Shown: positions 44,101-56,261 of the stretch, piece by piece
How positions within the stretch are numbered: position 1 is the stretch's first letter
Layout of the letters: the number at the start of each line of letters is the position of its first letter
Assembly (NCBI RefSeq): GCF_000972845.2
Contig: NC_040029.1
Span: 193,421-257,420 of the forward strand
From: Larimichthys crocea
Taxonomy: Eukaryota > Chordata > Actinopteri > Sciaenidae
DNA length: 64,000 nt
Direction: 5' to 3'
Position numbers and translations under genes: made by a program
The notes under the pieces: generated by a model
Databases searched by the model: none
Told to the model about the DNA's origin: nothing
Seen by the model: only the letters and a program-made list of their open reading frames with translations

Positions 44101-46625
44101 CTAAATCACAAAAACAAAAGACGACAATGGTTGTTTTTGGGACCAATCCACCGATCAGGGCGAACACTGTTGGTATTTCAGTCTCCATACATGAGCTCTT
44201 CAGCAGCGACAATACGGTATTGAGAAAAACCAAACAAACACATACTTCATTCTGCTTTGTGTTGACACAATAACAGGTTTTTACCCTGAATTTACGATAT
44301 GTTGTGTTTACAAGATATTTGACTGATTCCTCCGACACAAACAAATGTATAATTTATAACGATTGGACTATAAATTGTAGTTTTCCCTTTCGAACATCAA
44401 ACACAGCTGTTATCAGCTCACAACAGACAGCAGGGCGCCTCGGCAGAAAGGCATTTACAATACAGCTGCAGTCTCTCATAAAAGTTATTAGGATGACTTA
44501 TTCTGTATCGTTCCATCACTGTAAGAAATGTACATTTTCTTCATATTATATGCTCGGCTAAAGGTTTGCTGGAGCAACATGATGAATCAAGACTTAGACT
44601 ATTGAGAAATATTTCAAATATACGCTCTTATTGAGTTTTTGAGTTGGGATTTCTGCTGCATGGAGACAAATAATGATTAACAATCAACCAAAGCCTTGTC
44701 CAGCTCTGATTTAAGACCATCCAACTGCCAGGACATTATCGAATGAAGTATTCTTGGCACGGGTTATTAATTACGTCAGCTTCATGACGTGTTCACATCA
44801 ACACGATCGACTGCAATCCAAAAAAAAAACGAGACAAGGCCGAGACACACAACACAAACCGATGGCATGACTACCGCGCGTTCGTCAACAATGGCCGTGA
44901 GTTTTGAAGGTCTCTGCTGTTTTGTTGTTTGAAAGAGCGAAAATGACAGCGGCACAACAGAGAGCCGGAGCTTTGGTTGTTGCTCTTTGATCGTCAGGCT
45001 TTTATATGTCACTTTGAAGAGAAAGGTTGGGAGAGAGAAAAAAAACAGACAAAGTGTTAAAGTAAAAAATAAATCACGAACGCAGAACCTCATCTGCTGT
45101 GAAAAGAAATGCCACTGTCCAGACATGCCTTCAGGTATATCATCAGTTAATACTATAGATAGACAGTCAGGGGCAGGAACGTGGTGTTATATTGGTCCAT
45201 GATATAAGTCCACAGGTGTTAGGAAGTATTTTCAGCTACCTGTGCTACTGCAGTTTATAAAGATACAAAAGAAGTCAGGTTTAATATTTCAAGAGGTGAA
45301 AAAGAGATCATCTAAATCAGCTTAAATACAACTTCTTTGCACCAAAGTGATATTATTTTAGTCTCCTTGCCCGAGCTTTCATCTCCTCCGCCCCTGTATA
45401 CTGTGAGGGCAACATTACAAATGCACGCCGTGTGGCCTCGATTCTTTGATACCGACAGAACTTTATTACAAATTCTGGTCAAGATTGCAAAGTTTCCACA
45501 CTGAAACGTCTCCCTGAATTATAAGAGACTTTTTTTTATGTCTTTCTTTAAGTGATGTAACAGTGCAGCTATAAAAACACGATCGGCTCGATTTAAAGAC
45601 TGTTAAACACATTTTCCATGAGATTGTTCTTGGTATTCGACAGGTTCGCCAAATCTTTTAGGTGTCTACGAGCAAAGATACTCTACAACAAGCTGTCTGT
45701 CAGTGTTTCCACCATACTGAAGAATTTATCTCTATGTAATACTTCCAAATGGTTGCCATCGGGTCAGCAGCAAATGGGTTGGCACTCGCAGTGGGAGTCC
45801 CAAAATAAATTTAAATTACAGGGCTGCCAAAGCTGCATTTCATTCACCGGGATAGGTCCATAACACTGAATCTCATTACTATACATATTGCAGACAGCTG
45901 TTTTTGAAACTGCACGGTCAAAAAGGTCAACTATAGGTGAGAAGAGATCCAAGTTTTGTCTGAGAGGCTTCCAACTTAACCAGAATCCAAAACTCTTTAG
46001 GTGTTTTGCCTCATCGTAACCCGAACATCTATCAGATTTGTTTTACTTTGCAAATGAGTCCTCAGGCCTGAAATCGTCTGTCTCTCAGCCTTTTATTTCA
46101 CCAAGCTCTCGCCAATAACTTGTCTGGTGGCCCGGTTATATTGCCCTGCGTGGCCAGCTCCTGTTCTGGCACGACACCAGCTAACCACTAACACTACTCG
46201 ATGAGTTCAGAGTCTGGACTTTGTGTCCAACGTAGCAAAGGAGCAGACAGAGCCGACTGGACTGTAATTGGCCACCAAATCGATTACTTTTGTTGAACCA
46301 AAGAGCAGCTCTAACAACGACAAAACGTTTGAATAGCTACACAAATATTCTAAGAAGAAGGACAATATTAACCCCGACTGTGAGACGAGGAACATTTGGT
46401 TTTCTAAGAATTTCATTGCAAGTTTCCTGGAACTGTGTACTAATAAAAGCCAAAGTAGAAACAGCATTTAACTGGTACATTTTCAATGAAATAATTCCAG
46501 GTACTAGAAAGTCTAAGGTCAGGTTAATTTGCTAAAGTTTACCTAACCTAGAAACGAATGAGAAAGGAAAATAATCAAAATAATCATTATTTACTTGAAA
46601 TTAAACTTTTCTTTTAAGCTCACAA
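41165..46625. other. Gene-poor stretch, no exon seen
   Basis: Includes a short (ACG)n run at 42834-42854 and two copies of gacaatacggta at about 43985 and 44209. Open frames here (up to about 120 codons) have no recognisable domain. Confidence 0.4.
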
Positions 46626-46628
46626 GCA

Positions 46629-46696
46629 AATAATTCACAGAAGGTTTCTCAGAAAGAACGACGTAATTCTTTCTGGGAAACCCTCTGTGAATTATT
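46629..46696. repeat. 30-bp stem, 8-base loop hairpin
   Basis: Arms 46629-46658 and 46667-46696 are complementary except for one mismatch and one position that would be G-U in RNA. The stem includes aataattcacag and its complement. It could be a precursor-like RNA hairpin or a tiny inverted-repeat transposon remnant. Confidence 0.7.
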
Positions 46697-47448
46697 CAGG
46701 GAAAACTGCCAGCCACATCACAACGCTGGATAGGATTTTAACAAATCAAAAGAACAACTCGAATTGAGTTAATAACCAATCGGAAAAGGAATGTGAGAGT
46801 GACTCGAGAGGGCAGATTTGCGGAAAAGTAGAGAAAATTACCAAAACATCCACTTGGACCTGCGGCCTTTGACGTTTTGTGACGGTCTAACAACATCACG
46901 CTGGTTAAACGGCTGCTGCCAAGGGAGGACTGCAGCACGACTGGTAGAAAAATGTAAATGGAAGTTGTTTTTCATGTTTTTCTGTCAAATAATCATTTTG
47001 TGTTGGAGAACCAACAATCTCCACATTACTCATGTCTGCGGTGCGTCATCGGCATTCATACTTTGACTTGATTTCCTCAAATGTTGCTTTCCTTAGCTGT
47101 CATTGCCATAACCATCCTTTTAGTTCCACTTCTATTTTTGCCAGCGCCTTCTCAAATACTTAATTACAGCGCTGCCTCTCACCCACCGCCCACATCTCTT
47201 TTGATCCATTACCACGGTGGAGCCGTGACGCTGACAGCCAAGGCGTGCTCAGTCCAGCCAAAACCCCACAACCACAACCAATCTTTTTTTTTACGGACAC
47301 GGCACTGGGAGGACTGGTGGGATAAGCCTATTGGAAATCAAGCCTCTTCCTACAGTCGCTGGGACAATGGAGGGAGGCCTGCGAATTGGTCCGGGCAGCT
47401 TAAGAAGCACTCAGAGCTCTGTGTGTGTTTACATCAATATCCAGCTCC

Positions 47449-47790
47449 TCTGGGAAGAAAAAGAAAGAGGGAAAGGGGAAAGGACAGAGAGAGAGGGAGC
47501 AAGGTGGGGTGGACCTAACAGGAAATAAGGCCAAGGTGCATGGGGAGGGAAAGGTAATAAGCAGAGAGAGAAATGGGAGGATTGATCCGGAGAAATGGGA
47601 GTTCAATGCTAAAGACGAGGAGGGAGGGAGGGAGATCGAGCGGCATTAGCAGCAGAGAGATGGAGAAAAGAAGTGAATGTGGAGATGAAAGGGGTTGAAA
47701 AGAAGAGGATGTGGGTGGCACTGGGGAGGAAGAAAAAAGGATGGAGAAGGGAAGAAAGAAAAGAAATCGAGAATTCCTCCGGGAAGCGAG
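47449..47790 (+). repeat. Purine-rich tract
   Basis: About 340 bp dominated by G and A on the plus strand (gggaaaggggaaaggacaga, gagggagggagggagatcga). Many open frames on both strands here are by-products of this composition. Confidence 0.75.
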
Positions 47791-47794
47791 CCAG

Positions 47795-49640
47795 TTCGGT
47801 TGAACAATGGGAGTGCATAGCAGTACTGATTAGGGTGGCGAGGTGGGAGATGACAATATGCTTACTGCTGTTCTTTATCCGGTCTCGAGCTCTGCCAGTG
47901 CAGAAGGCACTCCACACTCAGCAAGACGCTTTCTCTCCAACCGGCACCGTGGGCAATTAACCCAACCACCTGCTGCTCGCCAACAAATTGCCTCTCTCGT
48001 CAATGCCAATCCGGCTGCACTGGAGAAGAAAGGCAGCTGAGTCAAAACATCGAGACGCCGCTCAAAACATTCTGTCTTTTTACACCCGCAATGCACATGA
48101 TTGCGGCGGCGGCGGCTGCTCGTATAGATTCATTCAAAGGAGGGCGAAGTAAAGTGTGTACATCTGCGTGCCTCATCGATTGTTTTATTACATGTGGTGT
48201 GGGGGATGTACCACGTCTCAAAAGGGCCAAGGAAAGCGAGTTCATCCATCTTAAAGGCAGGATCTGGACCAAACCATCCGCTGTGATGGATGAGGGCAGA
48301 TACGGTGTTGTGGTGGGGGTGGAGGGTCAGAAACATTCAAGATCGCAGGACAACACACAGCGAAACAACGATGAATCTGAACCCTGTGCTCTCTTTTCCA
48401 TGATTTATACTACCTGTACGAATTAGAGTTTATTTGCGTATTTTAAAAAAAGGGCTGAAAAACACCTAAATAACCGAAAATGTGGTGCAAGATTAGGAGC
48501 TGAAACTTTGTTTTGAAAAGTAACTTCACGAGGCAGTACACAGAACTCGAGCTCACATTACTGTGCAACTAATTCCTGCAAATACACAGACAACCACACA
48601 CACTTTGGTCCGTGGGAATCTTTGGCGTGCAGGTTTGAGAAAATTTGTCTTGCTTGTCTGACGAGTCCTCCCTCTTGTCCTCTCGGGTCAGAACAAGATG
48701 CAGACATCACAAACCGAGTGTTGCTTTGGACTGACGCTCCTTCACGGCCTTTCCCTTCCTCCTCTCCACCGCCCATACAGTGATGAAATATGACCTGAAC
48801 TCTGCCTCTCTCGCCTCACCGTCTCAAACTCTGCCACTCTAATTTCCTCTTTGTTTCTTACCTCCGTATCTTTTCTGGCTTTTCCCTTTTCACTCCTGAA
48901 GCCTCGGCCTCCCAGAATCTCTTGTTCAGGCCCCCCAAAAAGGAAAGCTGCTCACCCTGAAGAGAGATTGCTCGGCTCTCTATACCTCTGCCATGTCAGA
49001 GGTTAAGCCTCTCAGTCTCTTCTTCTCTGAATGTCATTTTCTGTGTGGATATCTGTAGCAACTGATGCAGCATCACATCCATAGTGGACTCTCACAGCCA
49101 CGGGCTTGGTATTCACTTATTTCACACAGTTCATCCACATAGAGCCTGAAAATATCTGCATCTTAAACATAAAGAACATTCATGCCACTTTCCCCTGCTG
49201 GGTTATCGGTTCACATTGACGTGGAGCTAGATTGTGCCTGACATATGTAGATGTGTGATCACTGAGCGAACATGACGTCTTGCGTCTCTTGTTTTGAAGG
49301 TCTGACACCGAAATTTGATTTTGGCATTCAGAGCTGTCACTCGTCGTGGTCATGAAGGGCTGATGAAGGCCACGTTTGGACAATAAACGCAAGTCTTTGA
49401 AGAAACGTGAGGTTCATTACATGCTGGGAAAAGTCATTTATTTAGAAACATTCAACCCTGATGAACTCAAAAACAGCTCACATGCACATGGGCATGCATG
49501 CACTATCTTGGATATTTGCTTGTGTGGAAACAACGAGACAAAAAGCTTGTTTAATCCTGCATTAATTGACTTTTTGGACAAGTTGAAACAATGAACTATT
49601 TAGCAACAGTTGCTAATTTACAGATCTGAATTCTGATTAA
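47795..49640. other. Gene-poor stretch, no exon seen
   Basis: A GGC-rich run at about 48103-48118 and pyrimidine-rich sequence near 48780-49030. No exon recognised. Confidence 0.35.
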
Positions 49641-49646
49641 AGAAAG

Positions 49647-49870
49647 TCCAATATTAGCTCTCCTTTTAGCTCCGTTTTTGGTCTCCACCACCGTCTGAGG
49701 GAAATATCTGTCTCTTTAGCATCCCTACTCTGTGGTTCAGTGTTGGGGATGTTGCGTTTTGTCAGTTTATTAGAGTCTTTTTTAATGAAAACTGCTGCCT
49801 GGTGTGGCTGGAAATTTAATAATTTGCAGAACAGGAAGCCAAAACAAGATGAAAGGTGTTAAAATGCAAA
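49647..49870 (+). mobile_element. Dispersed repeat family R2, copy
   Basis: tccaatattagctctccttt, ttggtctccaccaccgtctg and ctctgtggttcagtgttggg match 52256-52480 in the same order. Non-coding. Confidence 0.75.
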
Positions 49871-49874
49871 GTAC

Positions 49875-51212
49875 GTCGCACTGAGGGATAACTCTCTGTG
49901 GGCTCGAGTCATTTTTACCTATTGTGAATATAAAAATGTTTATTAGTGCTGCATTAAAGCAGCTGTCTGTGAGGACAAGGACTTTGCCCTCCAGCAGTAG
50001 TTTACCTTCTAACTTCATCATCTTCATGGGGAGCCGAAGTAACTGCAGTACTGCCGTTTGTCTTTTGAAATTAGACCAGGAGATACTTCTGCTAAATGAA
50101 ACTGGTTATGACAATATGACCACTTGTTGAAAACCTATTACTGGATCCATCATCTGCTGTTATATGGCTCATCACCACGGCTGTTAATTTTTGGTAATGA
50201 CTCATTATCTGAACTTCACATTGCTCTGGCCCTTTCACTTCCCCCCGCTGTATAACAGACGCCGTTTCTTTCACAGGAATCCGACGAGCTGCCTGACCTC
50301 GGATTGGCTCGGGAAAACCGGCACAATCGCAGCATGCTCACGCCCGAAGCACAAACACATGAATCCTCACATCCAGCCTGCTGTTACATTATTTAACCAT
50401 AAACATACAACTTCGCTTGAACCTGAAAGAGGTTGTCCATCTATGATCTGCTTGTTTTAGTCCGTCTACCGTCATGAAAATGTTGTGCTGAATTGAAGAA
50501 GACGGGTCAAAAAAATAGCTTTTTCTCTTCTTCTCTTGGTCTCTATCTCTATTGTGCAGCATGCCGACAGACCTCATCCACACCTGAGGCCATACATGAG
50601 TGGACAGCAGAAGAAAAGAGGCTTTTTAATCCAATATTACCAACACGGTGGCATTGCAGTGGAAAATTACTGGGGGGTTTTTTGCATGAGGGAGATCAAA
50701 GTCATCGGCCTTACTCTGCCGCCTTTGGTGCTTGGGATTTAAGTTACCCTCTTTGCATGGACTCCTGATTGCCTGGCAGCATCAAAGCGCACAGCACAAG
50801 CATCTGATTGGTGAGAGGAAACATTTGTTAACATACTCACTTAAGCAGGGAAAACAGGAAATGGTCAAATAAACGGTAAGATATAAATAAAAACTTCCAG
50901 CAAGTTGGCAGTCGGCTTCTCCAAAAGGCTTAGCGAAGATCCAGTTGGCAGCAGACTGTCTCTGCAGAGCACAGATGGATTAGAAACCCACGGTCCAGAC
51001 CATGCTAGCGGACGTCAGAATGACAGATGTGTCACTAAGGCCCAGCACATGCTTTATGAAGGTCTTGGATTAGCCAGAACTCTCCGGGCATAGTGGGAAT
51101 TGTGTTCAGAGTACGCCATGTGCATCGTGATGCCATCACACAGTTCAGTCCAGGGCGGGAAGTGGCTGGAATGTGGAAAAAGTGTCCAAACTTGTGGCTC
51201 GACGTCTCGTTC
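49875..51212. other. Gene-poor stretch, no exon seen
   Basis: Nothing recognised. Confidence 0.35.
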
Positions 51213-51215
51213 TGA

Positions 51216-51297
51216 ATCGAATTCCTCATTTATCCACCTTAGACTCGCCCGCCTGCATCGAATTCCTCATTTATCCACCTTAGACTCGCCCGCCTGC
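51216..51297. repeat. Perfect 41-bp tandem duplication
   Basis: atcgaattcctcatttatcc and the next 21 bases occur twice unchanged (51216-51256, 51257-51297). Confidence 0.95.
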
Positions 51298-51299
51298 AT

Positions 51300-52250
51300 T
51301 CACGCACACATTTACAAGCAATTTTATGTAACACTTACATCAACTTTTACTGTTTTCCATAAAGAAAAAAAAAGTAATACGCAGTGGAAAGAAAAAGTGC
51401 TGCGCTGTGCTTTAAAAAAGGGGAAAAAGTCATTTAATTCCGATGTTGTGTGTGTGTGTGAGAGGTGAAATGAGTTTTTCCATCCTGTCAAATGAAGCCG
51501 CTCGACTGCGCTCGTGCCGGAGAGAGAGAGAGCGAGAGTCTCGGTGAGGAAATGATGATTCCAATTGGTCTTAAACTTTGAAAGTAGCAAATAGCTGCGA
51601 TTCAAAGTCACAACCTGCCACAGGAACCGTGACGGAAACCGAGCGGCCACGGGAGGAAACAAGACAAACAACAGATATAAATATATTATTATGTAAATAG
51701 TCTGGACTGTGTTATTCCAGAGGAAGAAGCACCGCCAACTGTGACCCATCGGATTTAGCATCACTCATTAGCGGCGTCCGCTCTCATTAACCGACATCTG
51801 TATCTTAATTAAGCAAAAGAGGACAGGAATAGATGCAGGTGGCCGTCCGGGCTGGCCACTTAAGCATCCAGGCAGCGTTCCCTCTCACCTTTTATTGTGG
51901 TTTTAACAACTTTTATAAAGATGCACGGGGCAGTGAGCAGCAGTCTGTTTGGATTGCTGCTGCTCAGGTACGCCAGGGTTTGTTTTAAAAGCCTTCGATT
52001 TTTATTCAACACAGCCTTTTAAATCCTTGACCCGAACCTCATAGATCCTGACCCCGGTCCACCCAGTCAAATCGTCCTACAGCCTCGTAAACATGAAGAT
52101 CTGACCCAGTGCTAATGGACACACACTTTTAAAACCTCCAGATCCACGTGAAGTTATTTACAGAAAGGCTTCTTCCCGTTCACATGAATTAAAGATCAAA
52201 AAAGTGACTGTTCGTACACATCCAGCAGGCATGGAGGTAAATCGGAGTTT
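51300..52250. other. Gene-poor stretch, no exon seen
   Basis: Contains a short (GT)n at 51446-51460 and a gagagagagagcgagag run near 51520. Otherwise nothing recognised. Confidence 0.35.
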
Positions 52251-52255
52251 ATTTC

Positions 52256-52480
52256 TTGCCAACGTCCAACATTAGCTCTCCTTTTAGCTCCATTTTTGGT
52301 CTCCACCACCGTCTGAGGGAACTATCCGGCTCTTTAGTAACTCCACTCTGTGGTTCAGTGTTGGGGATGTTGCGTATAGTCGATTTATTAGAGCTAGGCT
52401 GGCCTGGTGCGGCTGGGAATTGAATAATTTGCTGAACAGGAGGCCGAAACAATAAGCTGAAAGGAGCTAAAGTAGCTCGC
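52256..52480 (+). mobile_element. Dispersed repeat family R2, copy
   Basis: Same block order as 49647-49870, including gtctccaccaccgtctgagg and ttgaataatttgctgaacag. Confidence 0.75.
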
Positions 52481-52489
52481 GCTGAGGGA

Positions 52490-55400
52490 TCATTCTCCTT
52501 TTACTTTACACAAAGTCATTTAATCTATTGTCCGAGAGGACAAGGACTTTAGTTCAGCCTCCAAAGGTCCAATTAAAGGTCAGATAAGTGACACAGGTGG
52601 AATAAAAAGCAGACCTCACCTTTTCAGGTGCTCTGAATTCTTTGCATCCAAAGTTTTGATTGACAGTTCAACGCGGGAAACAGCTGAAGGCCCTCTCATT
52701 GCTAATTATCATTTTGCTATTATTATCCATTATGTATTAGCAATTACCGTTATTAATCAATTATGCAAACAGTTGGCGACATGGCGAGGGAGAACAGGTT
52801 GTGGGGTGTGATTTGAATTTCAGCGTCTTCTCTCTCTCGGGGTGTTTCTTCAAACGGTAAACCAAATTGGTTTCATGACATTTACGTTGGGCAGTTTGAC
52901 CGGAGGAATTTACAGAGTAAAGACACGCGCGAGTCAACAGTGTTAATTGGTGACAAATCTCAAAGCCTGCAGCAGAGTTTAGAGCAGATGGGAGGACCAG
53001 CGCGTCAGGTTTGTTTGATTCATCACTGCGATGACTGGAACAGGCAGCCATTTGTTATTTGGTTTAGTAGCTTGTGTTTTTTTTCTTGGTGTTTAATTAA
53101 TAACATAAAATCATACTTTACTGGAACACATGTCGACTCGACGACTACACACACAGAAGACTAATTAACTGTTGCCTCAAATGCGACAGCTGCAACCAGG
53201 GATTCAGCCTTTTGGAGCCCTGTGAGAAGTCCTCTTATCTTAATTAAGTGCTTTTAAAAAAAAACAAATCTTTCTGTAACCCTAATCAAGTCCTTTTAGT
53301 GTTTAACCCCTGACTTAACCGTAACCATGGTGGTGTAAGATGAGAAAATTGGTGTGAGCGGTAATTTGAATCGGTTTTGGAACGCGACATATTAGGAAGC
53401 AGCTCCTTAACGTTGGGGAAATATACCGAACTAAAACACTTAAAAAGCTACAATGTTAAGTTTTTGGCCACTAGTAGCACTATGGAGAAATATTTTGGAT
53501 CTTTAAATGAATGCTGCGTTCCTGTAGTTTCCACTGTTGGACGGTTGGCGTCAGTAATCAGGAATTTTTGCTTCCCTTCACTGGCGTCCGCTCGTGTTTT
53601 AGGACTGATTTTAAGATCACTTTTAAAGCCCGGCGTGGTCTGGCCGCTATCGCTTCTGCTTGTTGACCTAGAGGGGACCTCGCTTTCTCCGTCAGGACCC
53701 CTCGACCTGCCCGAGGAGATAAAGCTCGCTGAATCACTTTACAAACTTTTTATGACGTCGTCTGTTATGTTTCATCCTTTTTTTAAATGTCCTCGTCTTT
53801 TGTTATGTAATCATCTCTCTTTTCATTGCTCTGCCTGTTTCTGCGGCATTGAATCTGTTTGGCCTCTTGCTCTTTTAAAAAAGCTGCTGTATAAATAAAG
53901 TTATTTTTATTCTGTGTTTTTTTTTTATGAGAAACTTTTTCTGTGTGTTTACCAGGGCTGCTTTAAGGTTAGGGAAGGATCTCGGTTACAGCGCCTGAAT
54001 ATCGAATGTGCTTACACATCCCCCCGCGGACCTCCACAAACTCCACTCGCTATATACTGTAAAGGTCACCGAACTTGGCATGGCAGCGGCCATGCATTGA
54101 GAGTGTTGAATCATCCAATATGAGCGTGATAATTGGGAATACTGGGAAAGCTTGTGAATAATGGCCATCGAGCTCTGCAGAGAGGAGGTTAAGAAACGTG
54201 CTGTTGTTTAATTGCGCTCTGAATATCCGATAACCTCCGAAAGTTGAAGACGGAGAAAGGCGTCTGTCGAACGCGCCATGGGTGGCTGTTGTCATGCGTT
54301 ACACATCTTCCCGTAGACCATCTGTTTGGTCCCGTAACGCACCATCAGTGTATAAAGTATGATGCTATCTCTGCCGGGGTTGTTCGTGATATTGTCATGG
54401 ATAAAAGCATCCATCAGCCTGAAAAATGAGCATCTATTTATGTATTATACAAAATTTCTGTGTGTCCTTTATCTCTCACACACACACACACGAGCTTGCT
54501 GTTGAGTGATACTCATCATATCTCGATGAGATCCGGGCTGTCTCGGAGCCATCACTCCTGCCAGGATCTGCATCCCCCTCCTCCGCCTCTCCCTCCGCTT
54601 CCTTTTCTGCCTTCTGTACCGCTCTATCGACGTTCAGTCATCCTGACAGATGTTTCAGTCACCTGGGATTAAAAATGAGGCGCGGGGTGATAGATCACCT
54701 CCATTGTGACGGGTACAATTTTTAAAATGGCCCTACATATTGTAAATGGCACGCGAGCCACAATAAAATACACTGCGGGTCGAGAGCGGCCGAGGAGATT
54801 TAACGTCACGTCGGCTTTTAGAAGCACTTCCACTGTTTAAACACGGATTAATTTGACTTTACAGGAGGCGGCTCCACCTTTCACAGATACACAGACAAAC
54901 CTCTAAGTCCCGGACAGTCTCGTCACTCATGAACGCAACTACCATGTAAAAAGCAGTTTTCTTAAAACCAGCCTGGACTTTTATTGCTTGTTACTTTCCC
55001 TAATAAAGCAGAAGTGCAATGAAAATAGTCTTTACAAAGACATTTAGGCTGAGATGCTGCAGCTTGTTGGAAAATCTTCACATTTCTGTTTTCTCATGCA
55101 CAGAGTGAAGCTCGTCTATAAAACCACATATCTAAATGAAAATGATGAAAACTTGAAATGTCAAAATCAATCATATCAGAATGGGAGATATTTAAGTTTT
55201 CCAACTCTTGTTTGTCTGAATATCACAAAAACTTCACCCGGACTGTTGCAACCAAAGCCTGGTGCCGAAATCTTGGTTCCTTGCCTACAGATTCTGCGCG
55301 ATGGGAACGTCTTTGCAGGTATTAAACAATAAAACTTTGTCCCATTTGGTGGCACTGGATGTGAAGTAAAGTAAAGGCCGGCCAAACAAAACTGAACCTG

Positions 55401-56138
55401 ATGAGAAAAAGTCACCAGTGTCGACAGGATTCATCCTCGAATATCTGAACAACACCTCAGTGGTTTGGACAATCCCAAATATGAGCATACATCATTTATT
55501 TAGGTCGTCTGAACTTTCTTTTTGGAGGTGTACTCGCATTATTTTGGTGTTTGGAGCCGCACAAACCGCAGGTTCGTCTCTGTCTCAATGCCTTTTAACC
55601 CGAGTATCGACTGTCCTGCTGATGAAAACTGTAAACTTCTGACAAACGCTGTCTTCTGTTGTTTTTCTCTTTTCCAACAAGCTGCCAACCTCTCTCTCTC
55701 TCTCGCTCTCTGCACCACCGGCCCCTCCGGGAACCTCTTTCTCCCGTTTGTCGGTGTCTCATCCAGACGTTTTTTTGGATCTGGAGCGTCGTCCCTCGAG
55801 AGATTCAGTCTCTCTCCTGTCTGTGTGTGAATGCTGGACTGCCTCTTTAGTATTTGTGTGGTCTGTCCTCCGTCCAGGTCTCCACGGCCTGGCGAGAGAG
55901 AGAGGCGAGGTTGTGTGGCTCAGGTTGTACGATCTGGTTACACCAGATTAGGTTTTACAGTCCACATATGTATCTGTGTCTCTGTCAACAAAATGTGTGA
56001 TTTTATTCTGTTCACATGGTTTATATATTAACCCTTTTAACCCTTAATTAGTGCTAATTTAGAGGAATTTGCATGTTTACAAAAACAAATAACAAAACGT
56101 GTGAAACAGCTAAATGACTTCATTTGTGGAAATGTTTT
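52490..56138. other. Gene-poor stretch, no exon seen
   Basis: The longest open frame of the region, 53377-53898, starts with TTG and has no recognisable domain. It ends in a ctgctgtataaataaagtta tail typical of a repeat 3' end, so it is probably repeat-derived. A (CA)n run is at 54478-54492 and a (TC)n run near 55692. Confidence 0.4.
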
Positions 56139-56141
56139 TAA

Positions 56142-56258
56142 AAAGTGAGTCGGTCTCCATAAGTCCCCATGTTTCACAGCAGAAATAAACATGAATTTAT
56201 GTACAACTCACCTGTTCAGGTTATATTAAGGCTTAAAGTTATGCAGGATTAAGAGCGT
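56142..56258 (-). mobile_element. Dispersed repeat family R1, deleted reverse copy
   Basis: Reverse complement runs acgctcttaatcctgcataa ... gaacaggtgagttgtacata ... then skips about 60 bases to catgtttatttctgctgtga and ends in a block shared with copy 2. Confidence 0.75.
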
Positions 56259-56261
56259 ACA

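Noticed and set aside
47081..47518. 145-codon open frame on the plus strand next to the purine tract
   Set aside because: Its second half is low-complexity sequence forced by G+A-rich DNA; no domain seen.
53377..53898. Longest single open frame in the gene-poor region (173 codons, plus strand)
   Set aside because: It starts with TTG rather than ATG, has no recognisable domain, no promoter, and ends in a repeat-like aataaagtta tail. Treated as chance or repeat-derived.
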